NCBI RefSeq assembly: GCF_001612665.1
Contig: NZ_BDAX01000036.1
Span: 1 to 64,000, forward strand
DNA from: Nocardia alba NBRC 108234
GTDB taxonomy: Bacteria; Actinomycetota; Actinomycetes; Mycobacteriales; Mycobacteriaceae
Direction of reading: 5' to 3'
DNA: 64,000 nucleotides
The translations under genes and the position numbers were made by a program. The notes beneath the pieces were generated by a model, which did not search any database, had not been told where the DNA came from, and was given only the letters and a program-made list of their open reading frames with translations. Positions 34,457-42,811 of this stretch are shown here, piece by piece; within the stretch, counting starts at the first letter, position 1; each line of letters begins with the position of its first letter.

Positions 34457-35008
34457 TCACTCTAGAACTTCGGGCCGTTCGGTGGCCGCTTTGAATCGTC
34501 GCATCAGGTCATAGCTCTTCACCCCTGGCGCGGTTTCCAGCGAACTGGACACGTCGACGCCGAAGGGTCGATGCCGCTCGATGACCTCGGCGACGTTGTC
34601 CGGGTCGAGGCCACCCGCCAGCACCACCCGACCCGGTTGCGCGCGAACCCAATCGGGGAATTCCTCGAAGACCCCGGAGCCCACGCTGGCGTCATAGAAG
34701 AAATATTCGCTGGTCTGCCCTGGTTCCGGCGGGTTCGAGGAGCAGAAGGCCAGGTTCGGCAGGTCGGTCCACCGGTAGAGCTGCACGACGTCGAACGCGT
34801 CCGACACCGCGGCGACCTCGCTCACCTCGAGCGCGACGGCGAAGGTGGTGATGCGGCCGCGGGCGTAGTCGGCGAGCGCGCGCGCCTGGTCGGGGGTGCG
34901 GTAGCGCTTGCTCTTCGTCGTCGTCATGACGCCGATCGCGGTGTAGCCGAGCTCGATCGCCCAGTCGATCTGCTCCTCGGTGGTCAGACCGCACACCTTC
35001 ACGAACAT
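34457..35008 (-). CDS. Phosphoribosylanthranilate isomerase (TrpF-like)
   Basis: A 183-aa TIM-barrel protein. The N-terminal FVKVCGLT has the TrpF catalytic Cys; YFFYDAS holds an Asp at the position of the catalytic acid; VVLAGGLDPDNVAEVI and GVDVSSSLE match the phosphate-binding end. It is about 20 residues shorter than common TrpF. Many actinobacteria lack trpF and rely on the bifunctional PriA, so a separate TrpF is unusual. ATG at 35008; the open frame extending to 35668 is a shadow of the nuclease gene. It sits 4 bases upstream of the RAM-domain gene. Confidence 0.82.
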   Translation of the reverse strand: MFVKVCGLTTEEQIDWAIELGYTAIGVMTTTKSKRYRTPDQARALADYARGRITTFAVALEVSEVAAVSDAFDVVQLYRWTDLPNLAFCSSNPPEPGQTSEYFFYDASVGSGVFEEFPDWVRAQPGRVVLAGGLDPDNVAEVIERHRPFGVDVSSSLETAPGVKSYDLMRRFKAATERPEVLE

Positions 35009-35169
35009 CGGCCGCCGCTCCTTACTCTCCGCGCCCCGCCACGGTGTGCGGAGTCGAAGTCCATGATCCAGGACGGACTCCGCCGCGGTACCGCCAGCTG
35101 CCGTGCGACCGGAAAACCTGCCAGGGCCACGGCGACCCGCCAGCTCCAACTGCCCGCAGCGACCTGCTG

Positions 35170-37122
35170 TCACCGCTGCGCCAGATATTGCTCCTGGGCG
35201 CTCCTGGTGGTCGCGGCTGTGCGCGCGAGCTGCGCCCAGCCCACCCAACGCCCCGCCCCGTGCAGCGGTTCGCGGTAGCCCTCGCTGGTCCGCACGATCC
35301 GGGCGCCGGGTGTGGCGAGCCATCGGGCGATAACGCCCACCTCCTCGGGGGGTGCGCCGCGCAGTGGTGGCATGTCGTCCTCGTGTTCGACAACCGATGT
35401 GTCGGCGACGATGGCGGCGGGCATGGTGTTCGCGGCGGCAGGCGTGGCATTCGAGGCGGCGGGCGTGGCGATGACAGGAGCCACGGCGGACTCGACGGCC
35501 GGCGTGCCGGGCGGGCGGGTCGAGCCGCGTGCCGCCGCCGCGCCGAGATCGGGGATCACGGTTTCGGCCGCGGCGACGATGTGGTCGACCACCACCATGG
35601 GCGGGGTGCCGCGGGAGGCGGTGCCTGCGGCGGCGAGGCGGCCGTAGCGGATGACGGAGAATTCCCAACCGCCCGCGCCGTCGGGCAGGGCGACGATCAG
35701 TTCGGCGAGGCGAGCCAGGGCAGCGAGACGCTGGGTGCGGTACAGCTTGACGACGACGGCGGCAGTGCGGTCGCGCAGGCGGGCGGCGGCTTCGAAATGG
35801 TGCGCGGCCGAATGGGTTTCGATGCGATCGACCATCGCTGCCAGCAGCGTGTCGGCGCGGCCGGCGAACAGGTCGCGAACCGCCTCGACGGCCGGGGCGT
35901 AGGCCACCGCGTCGAGGTCGCCGTCGTGGCGTGCGGCGGGACAGCCGCCGACCACCGCGGGCGGGCAGGCGTGTCTCGCGGTGCGGGTGAGCCTGGTGGC
36001 GCAGGTGCGCGTTCCGGCGAATTCGGCGATCGTCGCTGCCACGTCGACCGCATCGATCCGAGAAGTGAACGGCCCCAACGCGGTTCGGGTGGGGGTGCGC
36101 ACCGCGATCAGCCGAGGGAAGGCCTCCTCACTCAGCGTGAGCCACCAACCACGTCGCGGGAACTTCGAGCGACGGTTGTACGGCGGCGCGTGCGCGGCGA
36201 GCAACCGTAACTCGCGCACCCCGGCTTCCAGACCGTGCGCGCACACCACGTGGTCGACCCGAATCGCCAGTGCCACCATCTCTTTCATCCGGCCACGGGT
36301 CTCCGAGCCGGTGAAGTAATTGCGCACGCGCCGACGCAGATTCACCGCCGTCCCTATATAGAGGACTTCCTCGGAGGGTCCGCGGAAGAGATAGACGCCG
36401 GGAGCGGCGGGCAGATCGGTCGCGAAGGTGCGCTTGGCGCGCTGGGTTCCGGTGACGCCGGGCAGATAGTCGAGCAGCTCGGTCAGGCTGTGCACGCCCT
36501 GATTGCCGACCCGACCGATCAACGCGTGCAGTACGTCCACGGTGGCGCGGGCGTCGTCGAGCGCGCGGTGCGTCGGTGTCGTCGACGCGCCGAGGATCTG
36601 CGCGAGCACACCGAGCCGGGCCGACGGGGCCTCGTCGCGGGTGAGCACCCGCCGCGCCAGCTTCACGGTGCACAGCACCTGCGGACCGGGCCACGCGATG
36701 TCCTGGCGGGCGGCGGCCGCTTTGAGGAACGCGGTGTCGAAGCGCGCGTTGTGCGCCACCAGCACCGCCCCGGCGGCGAACTCGAGGAACGCGGGCAGCA
36801 CCTGCTCGATCCGTGGCGCCTCGTACACCATCGCCGTGGTGATTCCGGTGATCGCCACGATGGCGGGCGGTATCGCGTACCCCGGATTCACCAGGGTGGC
36901 GAACTCCCCCAGCACCTCGCCCCCGCGCACCTTCACCGCCCCGATCTCGGTGATCGCGTCCCGATCAGCGCTGGTCCCGGTCGTTTCGAGATCGACGACT
37001 ACGAAAGTGGTGGCATACAGCGGGGTATCGAGCTCATCGAAGGCCAACTGCCGGGCGGCGGCTGGGAGCGCAACGGGATCGGGCACGGCGAGCAGCGTAG
37101 GACGGGGGTCCGACAAGCCCAC
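35170..37122 (-). CDS. DEDD exonuclease / GIY-YIG endonuclease fusion (Rv2191-like)
   Basis: A 650-aa two-nuclease protein. Residues ~38-205 are a DnaQ-type 3'-5' exonuclease (FVVVDLETTGTSADRDAITEIG, VAHNARFDTAFL, HRALDDARATVDVLHALI). Residues ~240-330 are a UvrC-like GIY-YIG domain (PGVYLFRGPSEEVLYIGTAVNLRRRVRNYF). A UvrB-binding-like segment follows. Near the C-terminus is a long Ala/Pro/Val-rich low-complexity linker (~residues 540-600) before a small conserved tail. It may act in DNA repair or tailoring as a compact UvrC/Pol III epsilon relative. Matches M. tuberculosis Rv2191 in arrangement; the linker seems specific to this genome. Confidence 0.88.
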   Translation of the reverse strand: MGLSDPRPTLLAVPDPVALPAAARQLAFDELDTPLYATTFVVVDLETTGTSADRDAITEIGAVKVRGGEVLGEFATLVNPGYAIPPAIVAITGITTAMVYEAPRIEQVLPAFLEFAAGAVLVAHNARFDTAFLKAAAARQDIAWPGPQVLCTVKLARRVLTRDEAPSARLGVLAQILGASTTPTHRALDDARATVDVLHALIGRVGNQGVHSLTELLDYLPGVTGTQRAKRTFATDLPAAPGVYLFRGPSEEVLYIGTAVNLRRRVRNYFTGSETRGRMKEMVALAIRVDHVVCAHGLEAGVRELRLLAAHAPPYNRRSKFPRRGWWLTLSEEAFPRLIAVRTPTRTALGPFTSRIDAVDVAATIAEFAGTRTCATRLTRTARHACPPAVVGGCPAARHDGDLDAVAYAPAVEAVRDLFAGRADTLLAAMVDRIETHSAAHHFEAAARLRDRTAAVVVKLYRTQRLAALARLAELIVALPDGAGGWEFSVIRYGRLAAAGTASRGTPPMVVVDHIVAAAETVIPDLGAAAARGSTRPPGTPAVESAVAPVIATPAASNATPAAANTMPAAIVADTSVVEHEDDMPPLRGAPPEEVGVIARWLATPGARIVRTSEGYREPLHGAGRWVGWAQLARTAATTRSAQEQYLAQR

Positions 37123-37305
37123 CCCGTCTAAGCCGACCTACCCGCACCGCCACAGTGTCTCTCCCACGATGCGGGCGCGTGGGCTGATACCACCCGGCGG
37201 CCCATCCCGCGACTCGACACAATGCGGGGCCGTGATCTCCGAAGCCCGCGATTCGGCGCGAAACTTTCGTTCCGGTCCGAACAGAATGCCAAGATCAAAC
37301 TGAAT

Positions 37306-37321
37306 TGTGACTGGGCTCACA
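37306..37321. promoter_or_regulatory. CRP/GlxR-type site, exact consensus
   Basis: TGTGA-CTGGGC-TCACA matches the CRP consensus TGTGA-N6-TCACA at all ten fixed positions. It sits in the 657-base AT-richer gap between the DEDD/GIY-YIG gene (starts 37122, other strand) and the first NlpC/P60 gene (37780). Cell-wall hydrolase genes are known CRP/GlxR targets in actinobacteria. Confidence 0.65.
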
Positions 37322-37578
37322 TATTTTTCGTGTTCACATCAATTCACCAGATTTCAACAGGTAATCAGCCTTACCGGTCTGTGCGCGTCGTAGCTTACGG
37401 CGCGCCGCCCGCGAGGCAGTCTGCTATCCGAGCAGGCACGGCCCGCCTCGAACGGTCCCGAGCTGCCGGTTTGCCGATTCCGAGGCTGAAAAGCGCCGCG
37501 CGCAGGCTATTGGCGACGCGCCGGTAGCACTCAGAAATCTCGGTCGACGCGACCAGGCGTTATCGTTTCGTGATCGGA

Positions 37579-37594
37579 TGTGACTCAGATCGCA
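37579..37594. promoter_or_regulatory. Second CRP-like site, one mismatch
   Basis: TGTGA-CTCAGA-TCGCA differs from the CRP consensus at one position. It is 273 bases downstream of the perfect site and 185 bases before the NlpC/P60 start. The rest of 37123-37779 shows no gene, tRNA or riboswitch that I can support; a CGTAACCT motif at 37668 recurs before the next gene (38477). Confidence 0.5.
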
Positions 37595-37779
37595 CACATT
37601 CTTCGGTGATATCCGCCGAATACGCCTTTGGACCGATGTCCGACTTTACAAACCCCCGTGATGTCTTCGTAACCTTTTTGAGACCTCACGGAGTCCCGCT
37701 GACCGGAAACGGCCGACGAGACGAAGCCCGCCGCGTCATACGGACACGGCGTCGTGGGGCAGATTGGAAGTTCCGCATC

Positions 37780-38349
37780 ATGGCGAACAACACCGTCAAG
37801 CGTCAGGCGCAGCGTGCCGTTGCCGTCGGAGCCGTCGGCGCTGCCACCATCGGCGCGTTCCTCCTGCCCGCCGCCCCGGCATCGGCCACGCCGGTGACCG
37901 TGCCCGGCATCGGCACTTTCGAGGTACCGAACGAGATTCCGCTGCCCCAGGGCGTCCCCGGCATCGAGATCCCGGCCGCGCCGCAGGTTTTCACCGCGCC
38001 GCGCGCCACCGCCGCCGACATCGCCCTCGATGCCGCACTGAGCAAGATCGGCTCGCCCTACGTCTACGGCGCCGCGGGCCCGAACGCCTTCGACTGCTCG
38101 GGTCTGGTCCAGTGGGCCTACGCCCAGGCCGGCATGAGCATTCCGCGCACCAGCGACGCCCAGCTGGGTGCGGGCGCCCCGATCTCGATCGATGACCTGC
38201 AGCCCGGCGACATGGTGTCGTTCTACGGTGGCGGCCACTCGGGCCTGTACGCCGGCGACGGCAATGTCGTGCACGCCTCCACCGCGGGCACCCCGGTCCA
38301 GATCGCGTCGCTGTCGTCGATGCCGTTCGCAGGCGCTCGCCGCTTCTGA
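37780..38349 (+). CDS. Secreted NlpC/P60 peptidoglycan hydrolase (small)
   Basis: A 189-aa exported endopeptidase. Signal peptide: KRQAQRAVAVGAVGAATIGAFLLPAAPASA. After a Pro-rich linker the NlpC/P60 domain runs to the end, with the catalytic Cys near residue 106 in NAFDCSGLVQWAYAQAG and the catalytic His in GNVVHAST; GHSGLYAG is also typical. It should cut the D-Glu/mDAP bond of the peptide stem. ATG preceded by TTGGAAG. The long leader with two CRP-like sites suggests cAMP-linked control. It and the next gene share the same domain ending in ARRF/ARRY, which suggests duplication. Confidence 0.9.
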   Translation: MANNTVKRQAQRAVAVGAVGAATIGAFLLPAAPASATPVTVPGIGTFEVPNEIPLPQGVPGIEIPAAPQVFTAPRATAADIALDAALSKIGSPYVYGAAGPNAFDCSGLVQWAYAQAGMSIPRTSDAQLGAGAPISIDDLQPGDMVSFYGGGHSGLYAGDGNVVHASTAGTPVQIASLSSMPFAGARRF

Positions 38350-38572
38350 GCGGTCGGGCTCGGTGCGTCGTTCGCGGGGAAGGGCGCACCGGAGGCCGCG
38401 GGATGTCTCGGGCAGACGCGCCGTCCACCGGGTTGGGCGGCGCACGTACCTTTACTGGACACGCATGCCCACGGTTCCGTAACCTGATCGAGATCTTCTC
38501 GGCTGACGAGGAGATCGCGCTCGGGTAAAGCGCTGGATCGGCGGACAACGAGAGAACGGGGCACGGGGCACT

Positions 38573-39637
38573 GTGACTGCACACCACCGGAATTCGCACG
38601 CCACGCGTGGTTTCGCCGGAACCCTGTCCGCCGCGATCCTGGTGTGCGCGATCTACACCGCCGGCCCCTCCGGCGCCGACCCCGTGGCCCTACCGACCAC
38701 CGCGACCGACGCGATCTCACAGATGGTCGCGCTCTCGCGCCTGTCAGAACAGCTCAACCAGCTCGCCCTCGCCGCGCAGGACGATCTCGACGCCAAGCTC
38801 GCGCTGCAACGCGAAGCCGACGACAAGGTCGCCGCCACCTCCGCGGTCGTCGAGGCCGCCCGCGCGGAAGTGCGCAGGTTCCAGCCGATGATCGACCGCA
38901 CTGCCGTGGCCGCCTACACCGGCGTGCGCACCAACAGCATGTTCGCCGTGCTGTCGAGCGGTTCACCCCAGCAGTTGCTGGACAAGATGTCGACGCTGGA
39001 CGTGCTCGCCCAGCAGACCGCCGATACGGTGCGCCAGTTCAAGCAGGCCGCCGACGCCGCCACCGCGGCCGACACCGTCGCTCGCACCGCCGCCGAGACC
39101 GCGCACGCCGCGACCACCGCCGCCAACGCGGTGCGTGCCGATGTGGAACGCAAACGCCAGGATCTCGCCGCGTCGACCACCTCCGTGGTCGAGGCGTGGA
39201 GCCAACTCTCGGCCCGCGACAAGTCGACCCTGGCGGGTTCGCCGTTCCCCCCCGGCTTCGACCGTGATTCGCTGCTCGCGGGGCTGGTCCCCGGCAGCGG
39301 TACCAGCGCACTGGCCGCCGCCCTCACCCGCGTCGGCGATCCGTATGTCTGGGGCGCCACCGGGCCCGATCAATTCGACTGCTCCGGTCTCGTGCAGTGG
39401 GCGTTCAAGCAGGTCGGCAAGAACGTGCCGCGCACCAGTTCGCAGCAGGCGGGCTACGGCACGCCGGTGTCCAAGGACGAACTCCTGCCCGGCGACGTGA
39501 TCCTGTTCTATCCCGACATCACCCACGTCGGTATCTACGCCGGCAACGGAATGATGGTGCACGCCTCCACCTTCGGTGTGCCGGTCGCTGTCGCACCGAT
39601 CAACACCACTCCGTACCACTCGGCCCGGCGATACTGA
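38573..39637 (+). CDS. ripC: Secreted NlpC/P60 hydrolase with coiled coil (RipC-like)
   Basis: A 354-aa exported protein. Signal: FAGTLSAAILVCAIYTAGPSGA. Residues ~45-215 form an Ala/Asp/Arg-rich coiled coil, the kind through which FtsEX controls RipC-type hydrolases. The C-terminal NlpC/P60 domain has the catalytic Cys at 270 (DQFDCSGLVQWAFKQ) and the His in GMMVHASTF. GTG start. The context next to the Rv2189c-like, pimB' and Rv2191-like genes corresponds to Rv2190c (RipC). Confidence 0.88.
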   Translation: MTAHHRNSHATRGFAGTLSAAILVCAIYTAGPSGADPVALPTTATDAISQMVALSRLSEQLNQLALAAQDDLDAKLALQREADDKVAATSAVVEAARAEVRRFQPMIDRTAVAAYTGVRTNSMFAVLSSGSPQQLLDKMSTLDVLAQQTADTVRQFKQAADAATAADTVARTAAETAHAATTAANAVRADVERKRQDLAASTTSVVEAWSQLSARDKSTLAGSPFPPGFDRDSLLAGLVPGSGTSALAAALTRVGDPYVWGATGPDQFDCSGLVQWAFKQVGKNVPRTSSQQAGYGTPVSKDELLPGDVILFYPDITHVGIYAGNGMMVHASTFGVPVAVAPINTTPYHSARRY

Positions 39638-39639
39638 CG

Positions 39640-40647
39640 GTGACCGATCCGTCTGCCCGCTCGGGCCTGCGTTCGTGGCTCTCGTCGAACGGCCGCCTGG
39701 AATTCTGTATCACGCTCGTCTCGGTGACGCTGCTGACCGGGGCGTGCGTAGCCCTGACCCTGATGCCGCGCAACGCGGGTCCGCTACAGCCGGCCACCGA
39801 CGAGGCCGAAGTCCTCAATACCTCGGCAGGCGTCGATGATCCACGCCTGAGTCCCGTGCGCCGTGAGCTGCAACCCTACGGCCCGATCCTGGTCCGTACC
39901 GTCACCGACGGCGCCGCGGCCGAGGCGTTGCTGGTGGCCCACCCCAGCCATAGCACCGACCTCGATGTCCTCGAACAGCAACTGGGCCGAGCCATTTCGG
40001 ATGTGAGCGCGGTGTGGGGCACCGACTGGAATCGCGCGCCCGTGGTGGTCGTGGCGAGCACTCCGGCCGAATTCACCGCGCTCACCAGGTCCGCGGGCGC
40101 CACCGGCACCGACGTGGCCGCCGTATCGCTCACCGGGTCCTACACCCCGGGCACCCAGCCCAGCGACCAGCGCATCGTGTTCAACCCCGACGCCCGCAGG
40201 CGAGTCGGCGATGCGGGCCTGGCCACCCTGCTGCGCCACGAACTCACCCACCTGGCCACCAGAGCCGACACCACCGACGGCGCGCCGCTGTGGATGTTGG
40301 AGGGCTTCGCGGAGTATGTCGCTCAGCGCGATCAGCGGACCACTTTCTCCCAGATCGCGCCTACGCTCACCACCCGGTTGCGGGCCGGCGCCCTGCCCAC
40401 CGCACTCGTCAGCGATCCCGATTTCACCGGGGTCGACGCGGCCTACGCCTACGAGAGCGCGTGGAGCGCCTGCGCGTTCCTCGCCGACCGCTACGGCATC
40501 ACCGCCCTCACCACGTTGTACCAGCGCCTGGCCACCGGACCGCAGTCCCCCGCGACCGAGGACGCGGCGTTCACCGCGGTGCTCGGTGCCACGCGCGGCG
40601 AGGTGCTGGACGGGTGGCGGGCCTGGTTACGCGGCCGCATCGCATGA
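39640..40647 (+). CDS. Membrane-anchored HExxH metallopeptidase-like protein
   Basis: A 335-aa protein, GTG start 2 bases after the RipC-like stop. One N-terminal membrane helix (CITLVSVTLLTGACVALTLM) anchors an external domain. Residues ~190-225 have the zinc motif HELTHLATRA followed by LWMLEGFAEYVA, in which the Glu of GFAEY is the likely third ligand (gluzincin, peptidase MA type). The C-terminus has ESAWSACAFLADRYG and a WRAWLRGR end. Position corresponds to Rv2189c. Close coupling to RipC suggests a role at the cell surface, perhaps processing hydrolases (inference). Confidence 0.82.
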   Translation: MTDPSARSGLRSWLSSNGRLEFCITLVSVTLLTGACVALTLMPRNAGPLQPATDEAEVLNTSAGVDDPRLSPVRRELQPYGPILVRTVTDGAAAEALLVAHPSHSTDLDVLEQQLGRAISDVSAVWGTDWNRAPVVVVASTPAEFTALTRSAGATGTDVAAVSLTGSYTPGTQPSDQRIVFNPDARRRVGDAGLATLLRHELTHLATRADTTDGAPLWMLEGFAEYVAQRDQRTTFSQIAPTLTTRLRAGALPTALVSDPDFTGVDAAYAYESAWSACAFLADRYGITALTTLYQRLATGPQSPATEDAAFTAVLGATRGEVLDGWRAWLRGRIA

Positions 40648-40716
40648 CGGGCGCGGGCGCAGGTACGCCCGACCGTGTCCGCCCACCCCTCAGCCGACCG
40701 ATTAGGTTGTTCTCTC

Positions 40717-41844
40717 ATGGCCCGAACTCTGCTGGTTACCAACGATTTCCCGCCTCGGCCGGGCGGAATCCAGTCGTATCTGCAGGCGCTGTCGAATCAG
40801 CTGCCGCCCGAGGACCTGGTGGTGTACGCCCCACGCTGGCGCGGTGACAGCCACCAGAAGTTCGACGCCGCGCAGAAGTTCGCGGTGGTGCGTCATCCGA
40901 CGACACTGATGCTGCCGACCCCCGCGGTTATCAAGCGGGCGAGCAAGCTGCTGCGCGAACACGACTGCGACACCGTATGGTTCGGCGCGGCCGCGCCCCT
41001 GGCGGCGATGGCGCCGATGCTGCGGCGCGCGGGCGCGCAACGCATTCTGGCCAGTACGCACGGCCACGAGGTCGGCTGGTCGATGCTGCCCGGTTCGCGC
41101 CAGGTGCTGCGGTCGATCGGCGAGCACACCGATGTGGTGACCTATGTCAGCAAGTACACCCGGGGCCGTTTCGCCTCGGCCTTCGGTCCGCGCGCGGCGC
41201 TCGAGCATCTGCCGCCGGGCGTCGACCCCACCGAGTTCCGACCCGACCCGACCGCGCGGGAAGAATTGCGCGCCCGCTACGGCCTCGGCGAGCGCCCGAC
41301 GGTGCTGTGCCTGTCGCGGCTGGTCCCGCGCAAGGGCCAGGACATGTTGATCGTGGCGATGAGCGAGATCCGCGAGCGCGTCGACGGCGCGGTGCTGGTG
41401 ATCGCCGGCGGTGGGCCGTACGAGACCCGCCTGCGCGCGTTGGCCGAGACGCTCGGAGTGCAGGACAGTGTGGTGTTCACCGGGCGGGTGCCCTCGGGCG
41501 AGCTGGCCGCCCACCACACGATCGCCGACGTGTTCGCGATGCCGTGCCGCACGCGCGGGGCCGGCCTCGATGTCGAGGGACTCGGGATCGTCTTCCTCGA
41601 GGCGTCGGCGACCGGGGTCCCGGTCGTGGCAGGCGATTCCGGCGGCGCCCCCGAGACGGTGCGCGAGGGCGAGACCGGCATCGTGGTGCACGGCCGGTCG
41701 GTCTCGCAGATCAGCGATGCCCTCGTCGAGCTGCTCACCGACCGGGACAAGGCGGCCGCGATGGGCGCCGCGGGCCGGGCTTGGGTGGAGCGGAACTGGC
41801 ATTGGGACCGTCAGGGCGCCCGCCTGCGAGAACTGCTGCGGTGA
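40717..41844 (+). CDS. pimB: GDP-mannose-dependent PIM mannosyltransferase (PimB'-like)
   Basis: A 375-aa GT4 glycosyltransferase (GT-B fold). It starts ARTLLVTNDFPPRPGGIQSYL with the Gly-rich acceptor loop, has STHGHEVGWSMLPG, VLCLSRLVPRKGQDMLI for the donor domain, and GIVFLEASATGVPVVAGDSGGAPETV with the E-x7-E pattern. PimB' adds the second mannose to phosphatidylinositol mannoside; Rv2188c is the mycobacterial counterpart. ATG at 40717; the ORF is open further upstream but without a ribosome site. Confidence 0.9.
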   Translation: MARTLLVTNDFPPRPGGIQSYLQALSNQLPPEDLVVYAPRWRGDSHQKFDAAQKFAVVRHPTTLMLPTPAVIKRASKLLREHDCDTVWFGAAAPLAAMAPMLRRAGAQRILASTHGHEVGWSMLPGSRQVLRSIGEHTDVVTYVSKYTRGRFASAFGPRAALEHLPPGVDPTEFRPDPTAREELRARYGLGERPTVLCLSRLVPRKGQDMLIVAMSEIRERVDGAVLVIAGGGPYETRLRALAETLGVQDSVVFTGRVPSGELAAHHTIADVFAMPCRTRGAGLDVEGLGIVFLEASATGVPVVAGDSGGAPETVREGETGIVVHGRSVSQISDALVELLTDRDKAAAMGAAGRAWVERNWHWDRQGARLRELLR

Positions 41845-41887
41845 CACCGTGGCCGGGCCCGCTGTGGCGTCCACTACGCTCAGCCGG

Positions 41888-42283
41888 GTGAGCAGCATCC
41901 AGGTCGCAGATCAGACCTTCCTCGCCGCACCCGGCACCGCGATCGCCGAGGTGCTGAGCGCCGCGAACAACTGGCGCCGTTGGTGGCCCGACCTGCGCCT
42001 GGACGTGCGCGAGGATCGCGGCGACAAAGGCATCCGCTGGACGGTGGCAGGCGCGCTGACCGGCACCATGGAGGTATGGCTGGAGGCCGTGCCCGAGGGC
42101 GCGATCCTGCACTACTTCCTGCATGCCGAGCCCACCGCGGCCGCGTCGAAGTCGGTGCGCGAGCTGGCCGCGGCCAATCGGGCCCGTCGGGTGGCGGGTC
42201 GCGACATGGCCTTCGAACTCAAAGCACGACTGGAGGCCGGTCGCCCCGCGGGCGTCGCGCCCGCGGCTACCGCCGCCCGCTGA
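41888..42283 (+). CDS. SRPBCC/polyketide cyclase-like protein (Rv2186c-like)
   Basis: A 131-aa START/SRPBCC-fold protein: IQVADQTFLAAPGTAIAEVLSAANNWRRWWPDLRLDV, followed by IRWTVAGALTGTMEVWLEAVPEGAILHYFLHAE. The C-terminal ~25 residues are Ala-rich and disordered. GTG start at 41888. No catalytic residues are recognisable; the fold usually binds a hydrophobic ligand. Paired with a second SRPBCC gene 90 bases downstream, as in Rv2186c-Rv2185c. Confidence 0.82.
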   Translation: MSSIQVADQTFLAAPGTAIAEVLSAANNWRRWWPDLRLDVREDRGDKGIRWTVAGALTGTMEVWLEAVPEGAILHYFLHAEPTAAASKSVRELAAANRARRVAGRDMAFELKARLEAGRPAGVAPAATAAR

Positions 42284-42373
42284 TGCGCGTTACCGAGAAC
42301 CGCCGCACCTGCCGTCGATAGACCGAGAATCGCGGCCTCGGCCGCCGGAGACACAGAAAGAGGCTTGGCTGCC

Positions 42374-42811
42374 ATGGCCGACCGGACTCAGAGATCGATT
42401 CTCATCGACGCACCGGCGCAGCAGGTGATGTCCGTCATCGCGGATCTGGAGTCCTATCCCGAGTGGGTGGCCGCCGCGAAGTCGGTCGAGGTGATCGAGC
42501 GGGACGGCGAGGGCCGTGCCGCCACCGCCCGATTCGTGCTCGACGCGGGCGTCGTGAAGGACACCTATGTGCTGTCCTACACCTGGCGCGCCGACGGCAG
42601 GGCCGTGAGCTGGCGCCTGCTCAGCGGTGACCTGCAGAAGGCCCAGGACGGCAGCTACGAACTGCTGGATCGGCCCGGCGGCGGCACCGAGGTGGTCTAC
42701 GAGCTCACCGTGGACCTGAACATCCCGATGATCGGCATGTTCAAACGCAAGGCCGAGAAAGTCATCACCGACACCGCGCTCAACGAGCTCAAGAAGCGGG
42801 TCGAAGGCTGA
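42374..42811 (+). CDS. SRPBCC family protein (TB16.3/Rv2185c-like)
   Basis: A 145-aa SRPBCC protein: SILIDAPAQQVMSVIADLESYPEWVAAAKSVEVIE, VLSYTWRADGRAVSWRLLSGDLQKAQDGSYELLD, and a C-terminal helix KVITDTALNELKKRVEG. ATG at 42374 lies 10 bases after AAAGAGG; a TTG at 42365 is too close to that site. Lipid or hydrophobic ligand binding is likely. Its TGA overlaps the apparent CTG start of the ATPase gene (CTGA). Confidence 0.87.
   Translation: MADRTQRSILIDAPAQQVMSVIADLESYPEWVAAAKSVEVIERDGEGRAATARFVLDAGVVKDTYVLSYTWRADGRAVSWRLLSGDLQKAQDGSYELLDRPGGGTEVVYELTVDLNIPMIGMFKRKAEKVITDTALNELKKRVEG

Noticed and set aside
37222..37527. A 101-codon plus-strand reading in the gap before the NlpC/P60 gene
   Set aside because: No ribosome site, composition unlike a protein of this genome (Arg/Ser/Ala random mix), and it covers the CRP-like site. 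Treated as non-coding.
37330..38570. A c-di-AMP (ydaO-type) riboswitch before the NlpC/P60 genes
   Set aside because: These often precede such genes in actinobacteria, so I looked for the GGGGAACCCA, GGGGTGAATC and CCCGTCAGCTAACC blocks on the plus strand; none is present.
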